A DNA stretch of 64,000 nucleotides from an uncultured SAR86 cluster bacterium (GCA_902511575.1 CABXFU010000004.1:1-64000), one strand, 5' to 3'. Positions 10,156-22,289 are shown, counted from the first letter of the stretch. Made by a program: numbers and translations. Notes: generated by a model not told the origin, from the sequence alone.

Positions 10156-10605
10156 TCACCATCTAAATTTTTCAAAGTTTTCTGGATTGGCCCAACCCTC
10201 AGGATTATTCCAGCCTCGTTTATTGTTATAAGTTTTTAGGTTATATGAATAAACTCTTGCTTGAGTAATTTCAATATCATGAGTGAAACCTAATTCTAAA
10301 AAGCTTTGATGCTCGCTATCATCTTTTGTTGCTTTCAAAATTAATATTTTTTGGGCAAGAATATTCTTTACTATGCCAATTTGAGTTTTTGATATTGGCA
10401 TATCATCAAAAATTACGCATAAGTCGCAGGACTCAGCATTATTAGAATCAAGATGAGTAAGATTTATAATAGATAAACTTTTTAGAGAGTCTTCGCATAG
10501 ATTCGCAAAGGAGCTTAAATCCCTTGTTGTGACAGCTAAAACTGATTCGACTTTCTCACTGTGGATGATCTCAAGAAGAAAATCATTTAACCCACTTTTA
10601 TTCAT
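10156..10605 (-). CDS. Conserved hypothetical protein, possibly DUF6231-like (from memory, unverified)
   Basis: 149-aa ORF, C-terminal NNPEGWANPENFEKFRW motif; adjacent to mdh. Confidence 0.7.
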   Translation of the reverse strand: MNKSGLNDFLLEIIHSEKVESVLAVTTRDLSSFANLCEDSLKSLSIINLTHLDSNNAESCDLCVIFDDMPISKTQIGIVKNILAQKILILKATKDDSEHQSFLELGFTHDIEITQARVYSYNLKTYNNKRGWNNPEGWANPENFEKFRW

Positions 10606-11604
10606 TTATGTCAATAGATCCTCAACAGCCGCTCTTTCGTCAATTAGCTCATCAGTTGAAATTTTTATTTTTTCTTTCGCAAAGTCCGACAATATTATGT
10701 CTCTTACAATTTCAACTCTACCATCAAGAGTAGTCATTAAAGGCATACCGCAAATAATCCCCTCGGGCAGATTATAACTTCCATCCGAAATTACAGCTGC
10801 GCTAAAACAATCTCCGGACTGAGTTGGTCTCTCACAAGCCATCACAGTATCTAGAGCGGCTTTTGCAGCTGAAGTTGCTGAGGAAGCACCTCGAGAATCA
10901 ATAACAGCCTTGCCTCGCTGCTGAACGACTGGTAAAAATTCGTTCTCAACCCAACTCATATTATCGATGAGATCTTTTCCTGCTAACCCGTTAACCATGA
11001 TATTTTCAAAATCAGGATACATGGTCGGGCTATGATTGCCCCATATAATCATTTTACTAATTTCTCCAATTCCAATATTAAGTTTTTTAGATAAGACTGA
11101 TCTAGCTCTGCTCGAATCTAACATTGTCATTGCCATCCATAATTGAGATTCATTATTGGCTGCATGTCTTCCTATCAAAGCGTTTGTATTGGCAGGATTT
11201 CCTACCACCAAGATTTTTGCATCTGGTTTACCAAATTTACCAATTGCTTGGCCTTGGCCTACAAAAATACCACCATTGATTTGCAGTAAGTCAGCACGCT
11301 CTTCAATTTTTTTACCATTGAAAACAATTCCTCTAGGTATGCTCCCTACCAAGAGGAACCAGTCTGCATCTTTTGCAGCTTCTTCAAAGTTTGCTGTGTA
11401 ATTTACATTTCCCATATTAGGAAAATTAGAATCTTCTAGCTCCATTACTAGCCCCTCTAATTTTTCAACCACCTGAGGAATTTCCACTAGTTCAAGATCG
11501 ACAATTTTATCCCCAAAAGTATGTCCGTCCACCAATCTAGGTATTAAAGAATAACTGATCTGACCAGCTGCGCCGGTTACAACAACTTTGACTCTATCTT
11601 TCAT
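10606..11604 (-). CDS. mdh: Malate dehydrogenase
   Basis: VTGAAGQISYSLIPRLVDG, GSIPRG, VVGNPANTNALI, IIWGNHSPTMYPDFE. Confidence 0.95.
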   Translation of the reverse strand: MKDRVKVVVTGAAGQISYSLIPRLVDGHTFGDKIVDLELVEIPQVVEKLEGLVMELEDSNFPNMGNVNYTANFEEAAKDADWFLLVGSIPRGIVFNGKKIEERADLLQINGGIFVGQGQAIGKFGKPDAKILVVGNPANTNALIGRHAANNESQLWMAMTMLDSSRARSVLSKKLNIGIGEISKMIIWGNHSPTMYPDFENIMVNGLAGKDLIDNMSWVENEFLPVVQQRGKAVIDSRGASSATSAAKAALDTVMACERPTQSGDCFSAAVISDGSYNLPEGIICGMPLMTTLDGRVEIVRDIILSDFAKEKIKISTDELIDERAAVEDLLT

Positions 11605-11612
11605 AAAAATCC

Positions 11613-12209
11613 TTAAAAATTATTTTTGTCTATTATATTCCTAAACGTTAAATTAATTCGTGGGCCAATGACTTTTTGTGTCTTTTTTATTGAATGTTGC
11701 CAATTTTTTTGAGTTTTACCATCAATCAATATCAAACAGCCATGAGCCTGAGCAATTGAGTGAGTCTCTTTGCTAATTTTATTTCTGAATACCAGATCTC
11801 TTTCACTTCCAAAAGAAATTGAGGCTATGGTTGGATTGGGTCCAAGCTCTTTCTCATCATCAGAGTGCCAACCCATTGAATCTCTTCCATCTCTGTAATA
11901 ATTTATAAGCACAGAGTTAAAATCAATTTTAAATTCCTCATATACTTTTTCTCGAATCATTGTTAAATCTCTGGTCCAGCTTTGTCGGTTTAATTTTTTG
12001 CCTGAATATTTATAATCACATCCTTCATCACCTATCCAGCACTGCAATCTAGGGATCGTCATGTTCCTTCCAAACATTTTAATTATCATTGATTCCCAGG
12101 GCAGATTTGATATTAGTTTTGTGAGCAATTCATCAGAATCAGTTGCATTAAAAAAATTCTTCTCGATTCGAACTTTTAGATCGTTGTGAGCTACAATTTC
12201 ATTCTTCAT
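11613..12209 (-). CDS. AlkB-like Fe(II)/2-oxoglutarate-dependent dioxygenase (ALKBH2/3 type)
   Basis: MTIPRLQCWIGD, NYYRDGRDSMGWHSDDEKELGPNPTIASISFGSERDLVFR, QHSIKKTQKVIGPRINLTFR. Confidence 0.92.
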   Translation of the reverse strand: MKNEIVAHNDLKVRIEKNFFNATDSDELLTKLISNLPWESMIIKMFGRNMTIPRLQCWIGDEGCDYKYSGKKLNRQSWTRDLTMIREKVYEEFKIDFNSVLINYYRDGRDSMGWHSDDEKELGPNPTIASISFGSERDLVFRNKISKETHSIAQAHGCLILIDGKTQKNWQHSIKKTQKVIGPRINLTFRNIIDKNNF

Positions 12210-12258
12210 AACAGAGTTAGTATAGATATGTTTTCATTAAATCCAATTGGTCAATTCA

Positions 12259-13482
12259 ATGAGTAAAGTATTAATCGTTGGAGGAGGGCATGCTGGCGCT
12301 AATACAGCCTTTACCTTAAGAAAAGATGGCTTCGACGGAGATATAACTATCATCAGCGATGAGGACTACCTTCCTTATCACAGACCACCACTTTCCAAAG
12401 ATTTTTTAAAACAAAATGTAGCCATTGAAAAGCTAAGCTTTAAATCTTCTGATTTCTATAAAGAACAAAATATCTCTCTCAATCTAAATACTAGAATCGA
12501 TTTCATTGACCTAGAATCAAACCATGCTAATGCAAAAGATACATCATTTGATTTTGATTATTTAGTTTTTGCAACTGGAGCATCTCCAAGATTGCTACCT
12601 ATGGAAAATGCTGATGCTAAAAACTTATTTTATTTGAGGCAGATAACAGATGTTTTATCTATTCAAAAATCAATTGCGTCAGCTAAAAACATAGTATTGA
12701 TTGGTGGAGGCTATATAGGCCTTGAGGTAGCTTCTGCAATGATTGAGTTAGGCCTTAATGTAATTATTCTAGAGGCAGAGAAACGTATTCTTCAGAGGGT
12801 CACAAGCCCTGATGTATCAAAGTTCTATAATGATTTTCACACCAAAAAGGGGGTTGAAATCATTTGTAATGCTAGGGTCAGCAGTTTGAATGCTGAAAAT
12901 AAACTTATTAATTCCGTGTCTTTAGAATCTGGCGAGAGTATTTCTGCTGATATGGTTTTAGTAGGCATAGGAGCAATTCCTAATACACAACTTGCAGATT
13001 CAATAGGCTTAGAGTGTGAAAATGGGATTAAGACCGATCAATATTGCAGAACATCTACTCCAAATATCCTTGCAGTGGGTGACTGCACTTCTTCATTTAA
13101 TACTCTGTTTAATAAGGAATTTCGACTTGAAAGTGTGCCAAATGCCTTAGCGCAATCAAAAGTTGCATCTTCTTCGATTATTGGGAATGAGCTTTTTAAT
13201 AATGAGATGCCATGGTTCTGGTCTGATCAATATGATTTAAAATTACAAATGGCTGGCTTATCTAGTGGCTATGACGAATGCCATATTTTCGGAGAAATTG
13301 ACTCTGCCGAATTTATAGCTTGTTATGGAAAAGATGGGTATTTGATTGCGGTTGATAGCGTCAACAAGTCCAAGCAGTTCATGTTGTTTAAAAAAGCCCT
13401 TGGCAATGGTTTTCAGCTAGAAATGAGTCTTATAAAAGATAAAAATTTTCAACCTGAATCCATTTTTTCTGGTTCAAATTAG
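12259..13482 (+). CDS. FAD-dependent ferredoxin reductase-like NAD(P)/FAD oxidoreductase
   Basis: VLIVGGGHAGANTAFTLR, YLPYHRPPLSKDFL, IGGGYIGLEVASAM, ILAVGDCTS. ATG at 12259 preferred to TTG at 12247. Confidence 0.88.
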   Translation: MSKVLIVGGGHAGANTAFTLRKDGFDGDITIISDEDYLPYHRPPLSKDFLKQNVAIEKLSFKSSDFYKEQNISLNLNTRIDFIDLESNHANAKDTSFDFDYLVFATGASPRLLPMENADAKNLFYLRQITDVLSIQKSIASAKNIVLIGGGYIGLEVASAMIELGLNVIILEAEKRILQRVTSPDVSKFYNDFHTKKGVEIICNARVSSLNAENKLINSVSLESGESISADMVLVGIGAIPNTQLADSIGLECENGIKTDQYCRTSTPNILAVGDCTSSFNTLFNKEFRLESVPNALAQSKVASSSIIGNELFNNEMPWFWSDQYDLKLQMAGLSSGYDECHIFGEIDSAEFIACYGKDGYLIAVDSVNKSKQFMLFKKALGNGFQLEMSLIKDKNFQPESIFSGSN

Positions 13483-13513
13483 TTAAAATGAAAATACCAT
13501 TAGGGAGATAACT

Positions 13514-14419
13514 ATGACTATAAAATTTGATGACAAAGTAGCAATCGTAACAGGTGCAGGCGGAGGCCTAGGAAAACAACATGCGCTTGAATTTGCTAGA
13601 AGAGGAGCCAAAGTTGTTGTTAATGACCTTGGTGGCGCTGTTGATGGTTCCGGTGGTGCAAGCGATGCAGCCAATTCTGTTGTGGAAGAAATTAAAGCTG
13701 AGGGCGGAGAAGCTATTGCAAATGGCTCAAGTGTTGCAGACAAAGAGGGAGTTTCAAAAATGATTGCGGAAACCATGGAAAAATGGGGCCGCATAGATAT
13801 TTTAGTAAACAACGCAGGAATCTTGCGTGACAAAAGCTTTCATAAAATTACAACAGAAGAGTTTGACCAAGTAATGGATGTACATTTTCAAGGAAGTTTC
13901 TATGCATCTCATGCTGTTTATCCAATTATGAGAGAGCAAAATTTTGGTAGAATCATTTTTACCACTTCCTCAGGTGGTCTGTGTGGAAATTTTGGGCAGG
14001 CAAACTATGGCGCAGCAAAAATGGGAATGATTGGGTTAATGAACTGTTTAAAAATAGAAGGCCAAAAGTATAATGTATTCTCAAGCGCCGTTGCTCCAGT
14101 TGCTTTGTCTAGAATGACAGATTCTTTATTTCCTGAGGGTATTGGAGAGAGATTTATGCCCGAGTATGTAACCCCAGCTGTTATTTATCTAGCCAGTGAA
14201 GAAAGCCAAAATGGTGCCATTATTGGTGCTGGAGCAGGAGTATTTACAAGATTTAGAATCTTGGAAACAATGGGTCTTTCTCTTGGTACAGGTGATGAAA
14301 TGACACCTGAAAATATAGCTGCTGGCTGGGATTCAGTTTCTAACATGGACGATGCAAGAGAATTGTTTAGCGGGCCTGAGCAAACTATTAAAATTCTTGA
14401 GCAGGCTGATAAAGCTTAA
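13514..14419 (+). CDS. SDR-family oxidoreductase, related to 3-hydroxyacyl-CoA dehydrogenase of MFE-2 type
   Basis: KVAIVTGAGGGLGKQHALEFARRGAKVVVNDLGG, NNAGILRDKSFHK, YGAAKMGMIGLMN. Confidence 0.88.
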   Translation: MTIKFDDKVAIVTGAGGGLGKQHALEFARRGAKVVVNDLGGAVDGSGGASDAANSVVEEIKAEGGEAIANGSSVADKEGVSKMIAETMEKWGRIDILVNNAGILRDKSFHKITTEEFDQVMDVHFQGSFYASHAVYPIMREQNFGRIIFTTSSGGLCGNFGQANYGAAKMGMIGLMNCLKIEGQKYNVFSSAVAPVALSRMTDSLFPEGIGERFMPEYVTPAVIYLASEESQNGAIIGAGAGVFTRFRILETMGLSLGTGDEMTPENIAAGWDSVSNMDDARELFSGPEQTIKILEQADKA

Positions 14420-15027
14420 GCAGAAAAACTTGGTCTCAATGACATTAATTGGGTGTGCCTTTCAATTTCAGGATAATCTCCAAGAGTTAGCTGGTTTAGT
14501 CCAATAAAAAAATCAGTGGTTGTGATCATTTGAATATCAGCAAAAGTATATCTTTCACCGGCAACAAATTCGGACTCTGAAAGCACGCTATTAAAATACT
14601 TCAGTGATTTTATCCCTATGCTTTTTTGGGTCTCTCCATAATCCTTATTTTGTATTTCTAAACCAGACATCGCCGGATGAAGGTGCCTAAAACCCATTGC
14701 TAAAGGTAGCATAAGCTCGTTATATATTCTGGCTTGCCACATTTCAATTGAAGCAATTTCTAAGGGGTTCTCTCCAAACAAGTTTTGCTCTGGGTACAAA
14801 GATTCAACATACCTACATATCGCAGTTGATTCCATAATGACAGTACCATCATCAAGCTCAAGAGCAGGAATTCGAGAATTAGGAGCAAGCGCTCGATATT
14901 CAGGAGTTTTGTGTTCACCTTTCATCAGGTCAATATCAATCATTTCAATATCAGTAATATTTTTTTCAGCCAAAAACATTCTTACTTTTCTTGGGCTATT
15001 TGCCATTTTATTGTTGTAGAGCTTCAT
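14416..15027 (-). CDS. Glutathione S-transferase family protein
   Basis: MKLYNNKMANSPRKVRMFLAEK, NSRIPALELDDGTVIMESTAICRYVESLYP. Confidence 0.9.
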   Translation of the reverse strand: MKLYNNKMANSPRKVRMFLAEKNITDIEMIDIDLMKGEHKTPEYRALAPNSRIPALELDDGTVIMESTAICRYVESLYPEQNLFGENPLEIASIEMWQARIYNELMLPLAMGFRHLHPAMSGLEIQNKDYGETQKSIGIKSLKYFNSVLSESEFVAGERYTFADIQMITTTDFFIGLNQLTLGDYPEIERHTQLMSLRPSFSA

Positions 15028-15127
15028 ATTTATAATTCCTTTTTGATCACTATATTTTAGAGTTGGCGTTAAATTTAATGTTATTGTTAGCCTGCTTAAT
15101 TGTATCGATATACATTACAGGAAAATC

Positions 15128-16474
15128 ATGGACAAAAGAACTGAAAACATGCTCAAGGAGCCTATATTTCCTTTGTTGGTATATATGTCAGCACCAAACA
15201 CAATTGCATTTTTAGTTCAAGCTGCTGTTGTATTGACTGAGGTTTGGCTAATAGGAAGACTTGGAACAAGTGCATTAGCCGCAGTGGCATTAGCATTCCC
15301 AGTAATTATGCTTACTCAGCAGATGGCATTTGGAGCGCTTGGAGGTGCAGTAAGCTCTTCTCTAGCTAGAAGCTTGGGCGCTGGAGACAAACAACGAGCA
15401 GAGGAACTTTTATGGCATGCATTATTCCTTGCTGCTTTTGGAGCCTTATTTTTTTTGTCAGTATTTTATATATCAGGCGAGCTTCTATTGCAGATTCTGG
15501 GAGGAAAGGGTGAACTTCTGGAGCAAGCAATTGTTTATTGCAGAGTCTTTCTTCTTGGAGCAATAGTTATTTGGCTCTCAGGCACTTTAAGTGCAGCGCT
15601 AAGAGGTATTGGCAATATGCGATTTCCTGCTCTGTTAATTATTTTTGGATCAGGTTTGCAGGTGACATTAGCGGGCGGCTTAATTTTGGGGTGGTTTGGC
15701 TTGCCTCGTTTAGGAATTATTGGCGCTCCATTAGCCGCAATACTCTCAGGTATTTTTATGTCTTCAGCAATGTTGATAAAGCTATCATACTTTTCCCAAG
15801 AAGTTGAATTAACCCTTAAACGCTTTTCGCTTAAAAAAGATTTATTCGAAGATATTTTTAGCGTTGCATTACCAGCATCATTATCTCCAATCTTTACAGT
15901 AGCTACAATTCTTGTACTAACAGCTTTTGTTGGTCAGTTTGGAGCCTCTGCTCTGGCTGGATATGGCATTGGTTCAAGAATTGAGTTTTTGATGATTCCA
16001 TTAGTTTTTGGCATAGGCACAGCCATGACTACCATGGTTGGAACAAATATGGGGGCAAAAAATATTCATCGAGCCGAAAGAATAGGTTGGCTAGGCGGAT
16101 CACTTGCTGGCTTTTTCTCAGGAATCATAGGCCTGCTTTTAGCTATCTCAGCAGATTATTGGATTAATTTTTTTACCACAGATGAGAGTGCCTATGAGGC
16201 TACAAAAGCTTACATTCAAATTGTAGGGCTTTGTTTTACTTTTCAGGGTTTCGGTCTCTCTCTATATTTTGCTTCCCAGGGTGCCAATGCAATGAAATGG
16301 CCTATGATTGCAACAGGTTCAAGATTTATTCTTGCTTCATTAGGGGGTTGGCTTGCCATTAACTATTTTTCCATTGGCTTGAATGGAGTGTTTTATTCCG
16401 CTGCTTTAGCTATGACTCTTTATGGCTTGATCTTAGTCATTTCTTTAAAGTTAGGTGCCTGGAGAAAGAATTAA
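15128..16474 (+). CDS. MATE-family efflux transporter
   Basis: About 12 hydrophobic segments; TSALAAVALAFPVIMLTQQMAFGALGGAVSSSLAR, GTAMTTMVGTNMGAKN. Confidence 0.9.
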   Translation: MDKRTENMLKEPIFPLLVYMSAPNTIAFLVQAAVVLTEVWLIGRLGTSALAAVALAFPVIMLTQQMAFGALGGAVSSSLARSLGAGDKQRAEELLWHALFLAAFGALFFLSVFYISGELLLQILGGKGELLEQAIVYCRVFLLGAIVIWLSGTLSAALRGIGNMRFPALLIIFGSGLQVTLAGGLILGWFGLPRLGIIGAPLAAILSGIFMSSAMLIKLSYFSQEVELTLKRFSLKKDLFEDIFSVALPASLSPIFTVATILVLTAFVGQFGASALAGYGIGSRIEFLMIPLVFGIGTAMTTMVGTNMGAKNIHRAERIGWLGGSLAGFFSGIIGLLLAISADYWINFFTTDESAYEATKAYIQIVGLCFTFQGFGLSLYFASQGANAMKWPMIATGSRFILASLGGWLAINYFSIGLNGVFYSAALAMTLYGLILVISLKLGAWRKN

Positions 16475-16481
16475 TTAAATT

Positions 16482-16730
16482 TTATTCTTTACCAGCTTTT
16501 TTATTATTGTAATAGCCTTTAAATGCAATGTAAGTTTGTATTAGATTAGCTATAACAAATGCAGGCAGATCAACAAAGAGGAAAACAACTGCACCAGCAA
16601 ACCTGCTGATTCCTGTCAAAATATATCCATTCAGTCGAGTCTCGTGCTTTACTGAACTTACCAATGCTAAACTGAGGATACTCAGCACCAAGATTATCCA
16701 TTGCCCATATTGTAAAAAACTCTCAATCAT
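16482..16730 (-). CDS. Small hypothetical membrane protein
   Basis: 82 aa with two hydrophobic segments; overlaps the MFS gene by 4 nt (same strand). Confidence 0.65.
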   Translation of the reverse strand: MIESFLQYGQWIILVLSILSLALVSSVKHETRLNGYILTGISRFAGAVVFLFVDLPAFVIANLIQTYIAFKGYYNNKKAGKE

Positions 16731-18055
16731 GAAGGCTCACTTTTTGCTAATTCAAGATTATTTTTTTCAGCTGTTGCCCAATCTTCAGGAAGTTTATGCG
16801 CAACAACCAAAAAGCTAATAATTGATGGGATAAATACAAGTGAAGTTACAGTCATAGCATATCTAATGGATTCAACCTCACCATTATTAGCTTTAAATAT
16901 ATCAATCATCCAGCCTGAAATACTCGGCCCAAGACCCAAACCAATCATATTTAAAATAAAAAAGAAAAGGGCAGTGGACATAGCACGCATATGGATTGGA
17001 GCTAAAGTTTGGGCAATTGCAAAACTTGGCCCTAGGTATATTCCCATAAAGATTAAAAATAATGATGTGAATACTAGATTCATCTCAACAGAAGTCGACC
17101 ACCAAGCAGCAATTCCTAGAGGCAGACAAAGCGCAATCGATATAGCTGGAAGCCATCCATAGGCTCTGATATCTTTTTTACCCCAGCTATCAGCTAGCCG
17201 TGCTCCAAAGAATGCTCCACCTGCATATGTGAGCCCGTTTACAAAACCCAGAATAATAACCAGAGTCTGGAAATCAAAACTTGGATCTAAAGTAACTAGA
17301 TATTTGGTATGGAAGGCAGACTTGGAATAAGAAACAAAGGATCCAAAAGCGATGCCAAAACACATTGCCCACCATGCTGGAATCTTAAGAAGTGTTTTTA
17401 GAGATTCTAAAAAGGGAGGTTTGGCAATTTCTCTTTGATCATTGAATTCCATTGCTCCACGAATCGGTTCGCGTATTGTTAATTTAACTACTATAGCCAA
17501 AAGAACTCCTGTAACTCCCAAGAAAACGAATATTTCTCTCCAATTTACATCCTCGCTGGATGCTCCTATGAGGGCTGCAGTGACAAAATAGGCAGCCATA
17601 ATCCCAAGTGGTATACCCATAGCATATACACCCAGAGCACTGGCTCTCTCTTCTTTTGGATACATGTCAGATATAATTGAATGAGATGGCGGGCTTCCAC
17701 CTGCTTCACCAATGCCAACTCCCATTCGAGCAAGACCAATCTGAACAAAATTAGTTGCTAGGCCAGTTAACGCTGTAAACCCACTCCATGTTGCAAGAGC
17801 TATAGAAAGTATATTAACTCTGTTATACCTATCTGCTAGCCATGCTATTGGGATGGCAACAGTTGTATAGAATATTGCAAATGCTAAACCTATTAATAAT
17901 CCTAATTCTGTATTAGTTAGATTTAAGTCTTCTTGGATAAAAGGAGCTAGTATCCCAACAATTTGCCGATCTATAAAATTGAATCCATAGACGACGGTTA
18001 ATAGTATTAATACAAAAGTACGATAGCCTTTTGTTGGCTGATGAGTATCAGTCAT
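16727..18055 (-). CDS. MFS transporter (spinster-like)
   Basis: NFIDRQIVGILAPFIQEDL, AIPIAWLADRYNRVNI, RMGVGIGEAGGSPPSHSIISDMYPKEER. Confidence 0.9.
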   Translation of the reverse strand: MTDTHQPTKGYRTFVLILLTVVYGFNFIDRQIVGILAPFIQEDLNLTNTELGLLIGLAFAIFYTTVAIPIAWLADRYNRVNILSIALATWSGFTALTGLATNFVQIGLARMGVGIGEAGGSPPSHSIISDMYPKEERASALGVYAMGIPLGIMAAYFVTAALIGASSEDVNWREIFVFLGVTGVLLAIVVKLTIREPIRGAMEFNDQREIAKPPFLESLKTLLKIPAWWAMCFGIAFGSFVSYSKSAFHTKYLVTLDPSFDFQTLVIILGFVNGLTYAGGAFFGARLADSWGKKDIRAYGWLPAISIALCLPLGIAAWWSTSVEMNLVFTSLFLIFMGIYLGPSFAIAQTLAPIHMRAMSTALFFFILNMIGLGLGPSISGWMIDIFKANNGEVESIRYAMTVTSLVFIPSIISFLVVAHKLPEDWATAEKNNLELAKSEPS

Positions 18056-18135
18056 TTGAATCTTCCCCTAGTTTAATATGCTGTAATTATAGCCTAGGGA
18101 TAAGAAATATATCGATCCAACAATCAGTTATTGCT

Positions 18136-19380
18136 TCACTCCCAGTTTAAAGCGCCACCTGTTTGATATTCAATGACCCTGGTCTCAAAGAAGTTCTTTT
18201 CTTTTCTAAGATCCATGATCTCTGACATCCATGGGAAGGGATTAGTCGCACCTTTGAACTCTTCGTCCAGTCCAATCTGCGTTAGCCTTCTATTAGCGAT
18301 GAATTGTAGGTATTCTTCCATCATGGAGGCATTCATACCTAGAACACCTCTCGGCATGGTGTCTCTTGCATACTGAATTTCAAGCTCCGTTCCTTCAAGA
18401 ATCATCTGCGCTGCCTCACTTTTCATCTCTTCATCCCAAAGATGCGGGTTTTCAATTTTAATTTGATTGATGACATCAATTCCAAAATTTACATGCATGG
18501 ATTCATCTCTTAAAATGTACTGAAATTGCTCAGCAGTTCCTGTCATTTTATTTCGTCTTCCCATTGATAAGATTTGAGTAAAACCACAATAAAAGAATAT
18601 GCCTTCAAGAACACAATAAAAAGCTATGAGGTTTCTTAAGAGCTGTTTATCTGTCTCGGTTGTTCCTGTTTGGAAGGTTGGATCAGAAATTTGTTGTGTA
18701 TATTTCAAACCCCACGCAGCCTTTTTAGCAACGCTTGGGATTTCTCTATACATATTAAATATCTCTCCTTCATCCATGCCAAGTGATTCGATGCAGTACT
18801 GATATGCATGTGTGTGTATAGCTTCTTCTAAGCTTTGTCTCAAAATATATTGTCGGCATTCAGGATTTGTCACCAATCTATAAAGAGCAAGCACAAGATT
18901 ATTTGCAACTAGGGAGTCTGCAGTTGAAAAGAATCCAAGATTTCTTTTTACTATTGTTCTCTCATCATCAGTTAAACCGTCCTCTGATTTCCAGAGAGCT
19001 ATATCTGCAGTCATGTTAACTTCTTGCGGCATCCAGTGATTAGCGCTTCCATCAAGATACTTTTGCCAAGCCCAGTCATACTTGAATGGAACTAACTGAT
19101 TAAGGTCTGCCTTACAGTTGATCATAGCTTTGTCATCAACTTGAACTCTGCCATTGTGCATTTCATCTAGCTCTTTCACACCTTCTGATGCATCAAAGGT
19201 TTCCATAGCTTTTCTTGCTGCCTCTGCTCTTGATCCTGCCTCAATAGTTGCAGGAGAGGCTTCAGCTACTGGCTCCGGTTGAGCTACAGGCTCAACATGC
19301 TTAGGTGCCTCTGGCACTGTGTTTTTGATTGCAGGTGCTACCTGAGTCTCTTCTTTATTGTATTCATCCCAATTTAACAT
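18136..19380 (-). CDS. nrdB: Class Ia ribonucleotide reductase beta subunit
   Basis: [59 protein letters not shown]. Confidence 0.95.
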   Translation of the reverse strand: MLNWDEYNKEETQVAPAIKNTVPEAPKHVEPVAQPEPVAEASPATIEAGSRAEAARKAMETFDASEGVKELDEMHNGRVQVDDKAMINCKADLNQLVPFKYDWAWQKYLDGSANHWMPQEVNMTADIALWKSEDGLTDDERTIVKRNLGFFSTADSLVANNLVLALYRLVTNPECRQYILRQSLEEAIHTHAYQYCIESLGMDEGEIFNMYREIPSVAKKAAWGLKYTQQISDPTFQTGTTETDKQLLRNLIAFYCVLEGIFFYCGFTQILSMGRRNKMTGTAEQFQYILRDESMHVNFGIDVINQIKIENPHLWDEEMKSEAAQMILEGTELEIQYARDTMPRGVLGMNASMMEEYLQFIANRRLTQIGLDEEFKGATNPFPWMSEIMDLRKEKNFFETRVIEYQTGGALNWE

Positions 19381-19394
19381 TTCTTTCTCCGTAT

Positions 19395-22289
19395 TTACTG
19401 ACAGGCTTCGCAGTCAGGATCATCCAAGGAACATGCTTCTGGCACAGGTGCTGGCGCACCAAGTTCATGAGGAACTTCTGGTGCTGATTCAGCCTGAGCG
19501 CTTACCGCATTTAAGCTACCTTGGTTGATGGTTGATTTTTCTGTTGTTGTTGCTGCTATAGATCTAAGATAGTAAGTAGTTTTTAAGCCCGAATACCAAG
19601 CCATTCTGTAAGTAAGATCTAGTTTTTTACCATTGGCATTACCGATATATAGATTTAATGATTGAGCTTGATCTATCCACTTTTGCCTTCTGCTTGCTGA
19701 TTCAACAATATATTGAGGTTCCACTTCAAATGCGGTGGAAAAAAGTTTTTTAATATCATCAGGAATTCTTGATATTTCACTTAAGCTGCCTTCAAAGTAT
19801 TTGAGGTCATTAATCATTACATCATCCCATAAATCTAGCGCCTTTAGTTTTCTTACTAGGTGTGGATTCACGATAGTGAACTCACCAGAAAGATTAGATT
19901 TAACGTATAGGTTTTGATAGGTGGGTTCAATTGATTGAGTTACCCCAGTAATGTTAGAAATTGTTGCCGTAGGTGCAATTGCCATTACATTGGAGTTTCT
20001 CATACCATCTTTTTTTACCTTTGCACGTAATTTTTCCCAGTCCAGCGTTTCGGATCTATCAACTTTTATAAATTCACTGCCACGATTCTTTTCTAAAATG
20101 TCTATTGAATCTTTTGGAAAGATTCCCTGACTCCATAGTGAGCCATCATATGATGGGTATGTACCTCTTTCTTTTGCAAGCTCGCTTGATGCATGAATTG
20201 CATAGTAACTGATGGCTTCCATGCTGCGATCTGCAAACTCTATGGCGTCATCAGAACAGTAGGGTGCATCTTGCATGTAGAGCGCATCCTGGAAGCCCAT
20301 AAGCCCCATTCCCACTGGACGATGTTTAAGGTTTGAGTTCTTTGCTGTATCTACAGAGTAATAATTTATATCAATAACATTATCCAGCATACGCAGGGCA
20401 GTGGTTACTGTGCGTTTTACCTTTTCTTGATCCAAGACCCCATCTTTCATATGTTGAGGAAGGTTCACTGACCCAAGATTACAAACAGCTATTTCATCAT
20501 TGCTTGTGTTGAGAGTAATCTCAGTGCATAAGTTAGAAGAATGAATTACTCCAATGTGCTGTTGCGGCGAACGTAAATTACATGAGTCTTTAAAAGTTAT
20601 CCATGGATGACCTGTTTCAAACAGCATGGTAAGCATTTTTCTCCATAGATCTTTAGCTGGAATAGTCTTGTGTTGATCCATTTTTCCTTCAGCAGCTAGA
20701 GCTTCATATTCCTCATATCTTTTTTCAAATGCAAGGCCGGTAAGATCATGCAAGTCTGGGGCTTCGCCAGGAGAAAAAAGAGTCCAATTTTTATCTAACT
20801 CAACCCTTTTCATGAATAAATCAGGTACCCAGTTGGCAGTATTCATATCATGAGTTCTTCTTCTATCATCACCAGTATTTTTTCTGAGATCCAAGAATTC
20901 CTCTATGTCCAAGTGCCATGTTTCTAGATAAGCGCACATAGCTCCCTTTCTTTTGCCGCCTTGATTAACTGCAACAGCTGTATCATTAGCAACTTTCAAG
21001 AAGGGAACAACGCCCTGACTTTTGCCATTTGTTCCTTTGATATAAGAACCCAGTGCTCTAACGGGTGACCAGTCATTTCCTAATCCTCCTGCCCACTTTG
21101 ACAGCAATGCATTATCTTTCATTGCTCCAAATATTCCATCAAGATCATCTGGAATGGTTGTTAGGTAGCATGAGGAGAGTTGAGGACGCAAGGTTCCAGA
21201 ATTAAAGAGCGTTGGTGTTGAGCTCATATAATCAAAGCTTGAAAGCAATCTATAGAATTCAATGGCTCTTTCTTCTTTTTGGTCTTCTTCTACGGCTAGA
21301 CCCATAGCAACTCTCATAAAAAATATTTGCGGAAGTTCATACCTTGTGTCCTGATAATGAATAAAATATCTGTCGTAGAGTGTCTGCAGTCCTAGGTATG
21401 TGAATTGATAGTCTCGGTCATGGTCAATAGCTTCCCCTAATTTTTTTAAGTCGAATTCTTTTAAGACTGGGTCTATCATTTCCAATTCGATGCCTTTTTC
21501 AATATATGCTAAGAAAGCTTTTGGATAATAGTCTTGCATTTCAGGATGTGAACTTTCTTCAGCTATGCCGAGAAAGGAAAGCGCTTCACTTCTTAGTTCA
21601 TCCAGTAGAATTCTAGCGGTTACATAACTGTAATTTGGTTCTTGCTCCACTTTAGTCCTAGCTGACATGACAAGGGCTGATTTCATATCGCTAATTGAAA
21701 CGCCGTCATACAGATTTTTGATGGATTCTTCTAAAATTGCATCAGCACTGACATCCTCTAAACCTTCGCATGCATGATTAACCACAGAGGCCAATCTTTC
21801 AATATCAAGAGGCACCTGTGACCCATCTTTTTTTGTAACAGAAATTTTTGGTGCATCAATATTGGTCTGTGATGGCGCATCTTTTGTTCTTTCTGCAGCT
21901 CTTTCTTCTCTATATAGGATGTATTTTCTGGCTACAACATACTCTTCATTGCGCATGAGCTGGAGTTCTACTTGATCCTGTATCTCTTCAATGTGCAAAG
22001 TGCCGCCTGAGGGCATTCTTCGTTTGAAAATCTCTTGTACTTCGGCAGTTATTTCTTCAACTTTTCTGTGAATTCTTTCACTTGCCGCAGCGTTTCCAGA
22101 TTCGTTGGCTAGAAAAGCTTTGGTAACAGCAACTTTAATCTTGTCTTCTTCAAAAGGCACAACTTTTCCATTACGCTTTATTACGCGAAGTTTTCCAGGC
22201 GCTGTAATGTTTAGGTCTTCTGATGGTATTGTTCCGATTGCTTCTTGCCCAGCACCTTCTTGAGTCTTCCCTAACTCTTGTATTGTCAT
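19395..22289 (-). CDS. nrdA: Class I ribonucleotide reductase alpha subunit
   Basis: Two N-terminal ATP-cone-like segments ([36 protein letters not shown]), [22 protein letters not shown]-terminal [12 protein letters not shown]. Confidence 0.96.
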   Translation of the reverse strand: MTIQELGKTQEGAGQEAIGTIPSEDLNITAPGKLRVIKRNGKVVPFEEDKIKVAVTKAFLANESGNAAASERIHRKVEEITAEVQEIFKRRMPSGGTLHIEEIQDQVELQLMRNEEYVVARKYILYREERAAERTKDAPSQTNIDAPKISVTKKDGSQVPLDIERLASVVNHACEGLEDVSADAILEESIKNLYDGVSISDMKSALVMSARTKVEQEPNYSYVTARILLDELRSEALSFLGIAEESSHPEMQDYYPKAFLAYIEKGIELEMIDPVLKEFDLKKLGEAIDHDRDYQFTYLGLQTLYDRYFIHYQDTRYELPQIFFMRVAMGLAVEEDQKEERAIEFYRLLSSFDYMSSTPTLFNSGTLRPQLSSCYLTTIPDDLDGIFGAMKDNALLSKWAGGLGNDWSPVRALGSYIKGTNGKSQGVVPFLKVANDTAVAVNQGGKRKGAMCAYLETWHLDIEEFLDLRKNTGDDRRRTHDMNTANWVPDLFMKRVELDKNWTLFSPGEAPDLHDLTGLAFEKRYEEYEALAAEGKMDQHKTIPAKDLWRKMLTMLFETGHPWITFKDSCNLRSPQQHIGVIHSSNLCTEITLNTSNDEIAVCNLGSVNLPQHMKDGVLDQEKVKRTVTTALRMLDNVIDINYYSVDTAKNSNLKHRPVGMGLMGFQDALYMQDAPYCSDDAIEFADRSMEAISYYAIHASSELAKERGTYPSYDGSLWSQGIFPKDSIDILEKNRGSEFIKVDRSETLDWEKLRAKVKKDGMRNSNVMAIAPTATISNITGVTQSIEPTYQNLYVKSNLSGEFTIVNPHLVRKLKALDLWDDVMINDLKYFEGSLSEISRIPDDIKKLFSTAFEVEPQYIVESASRRQKWIDQAQSLNLYIGNANGKKLDLTYRMAWYSGLKTTYYLRSIAATTTEKSTINQGSLNAVSAQAESAPEVPHELGAPAPVPEACSLDDPDCEACQ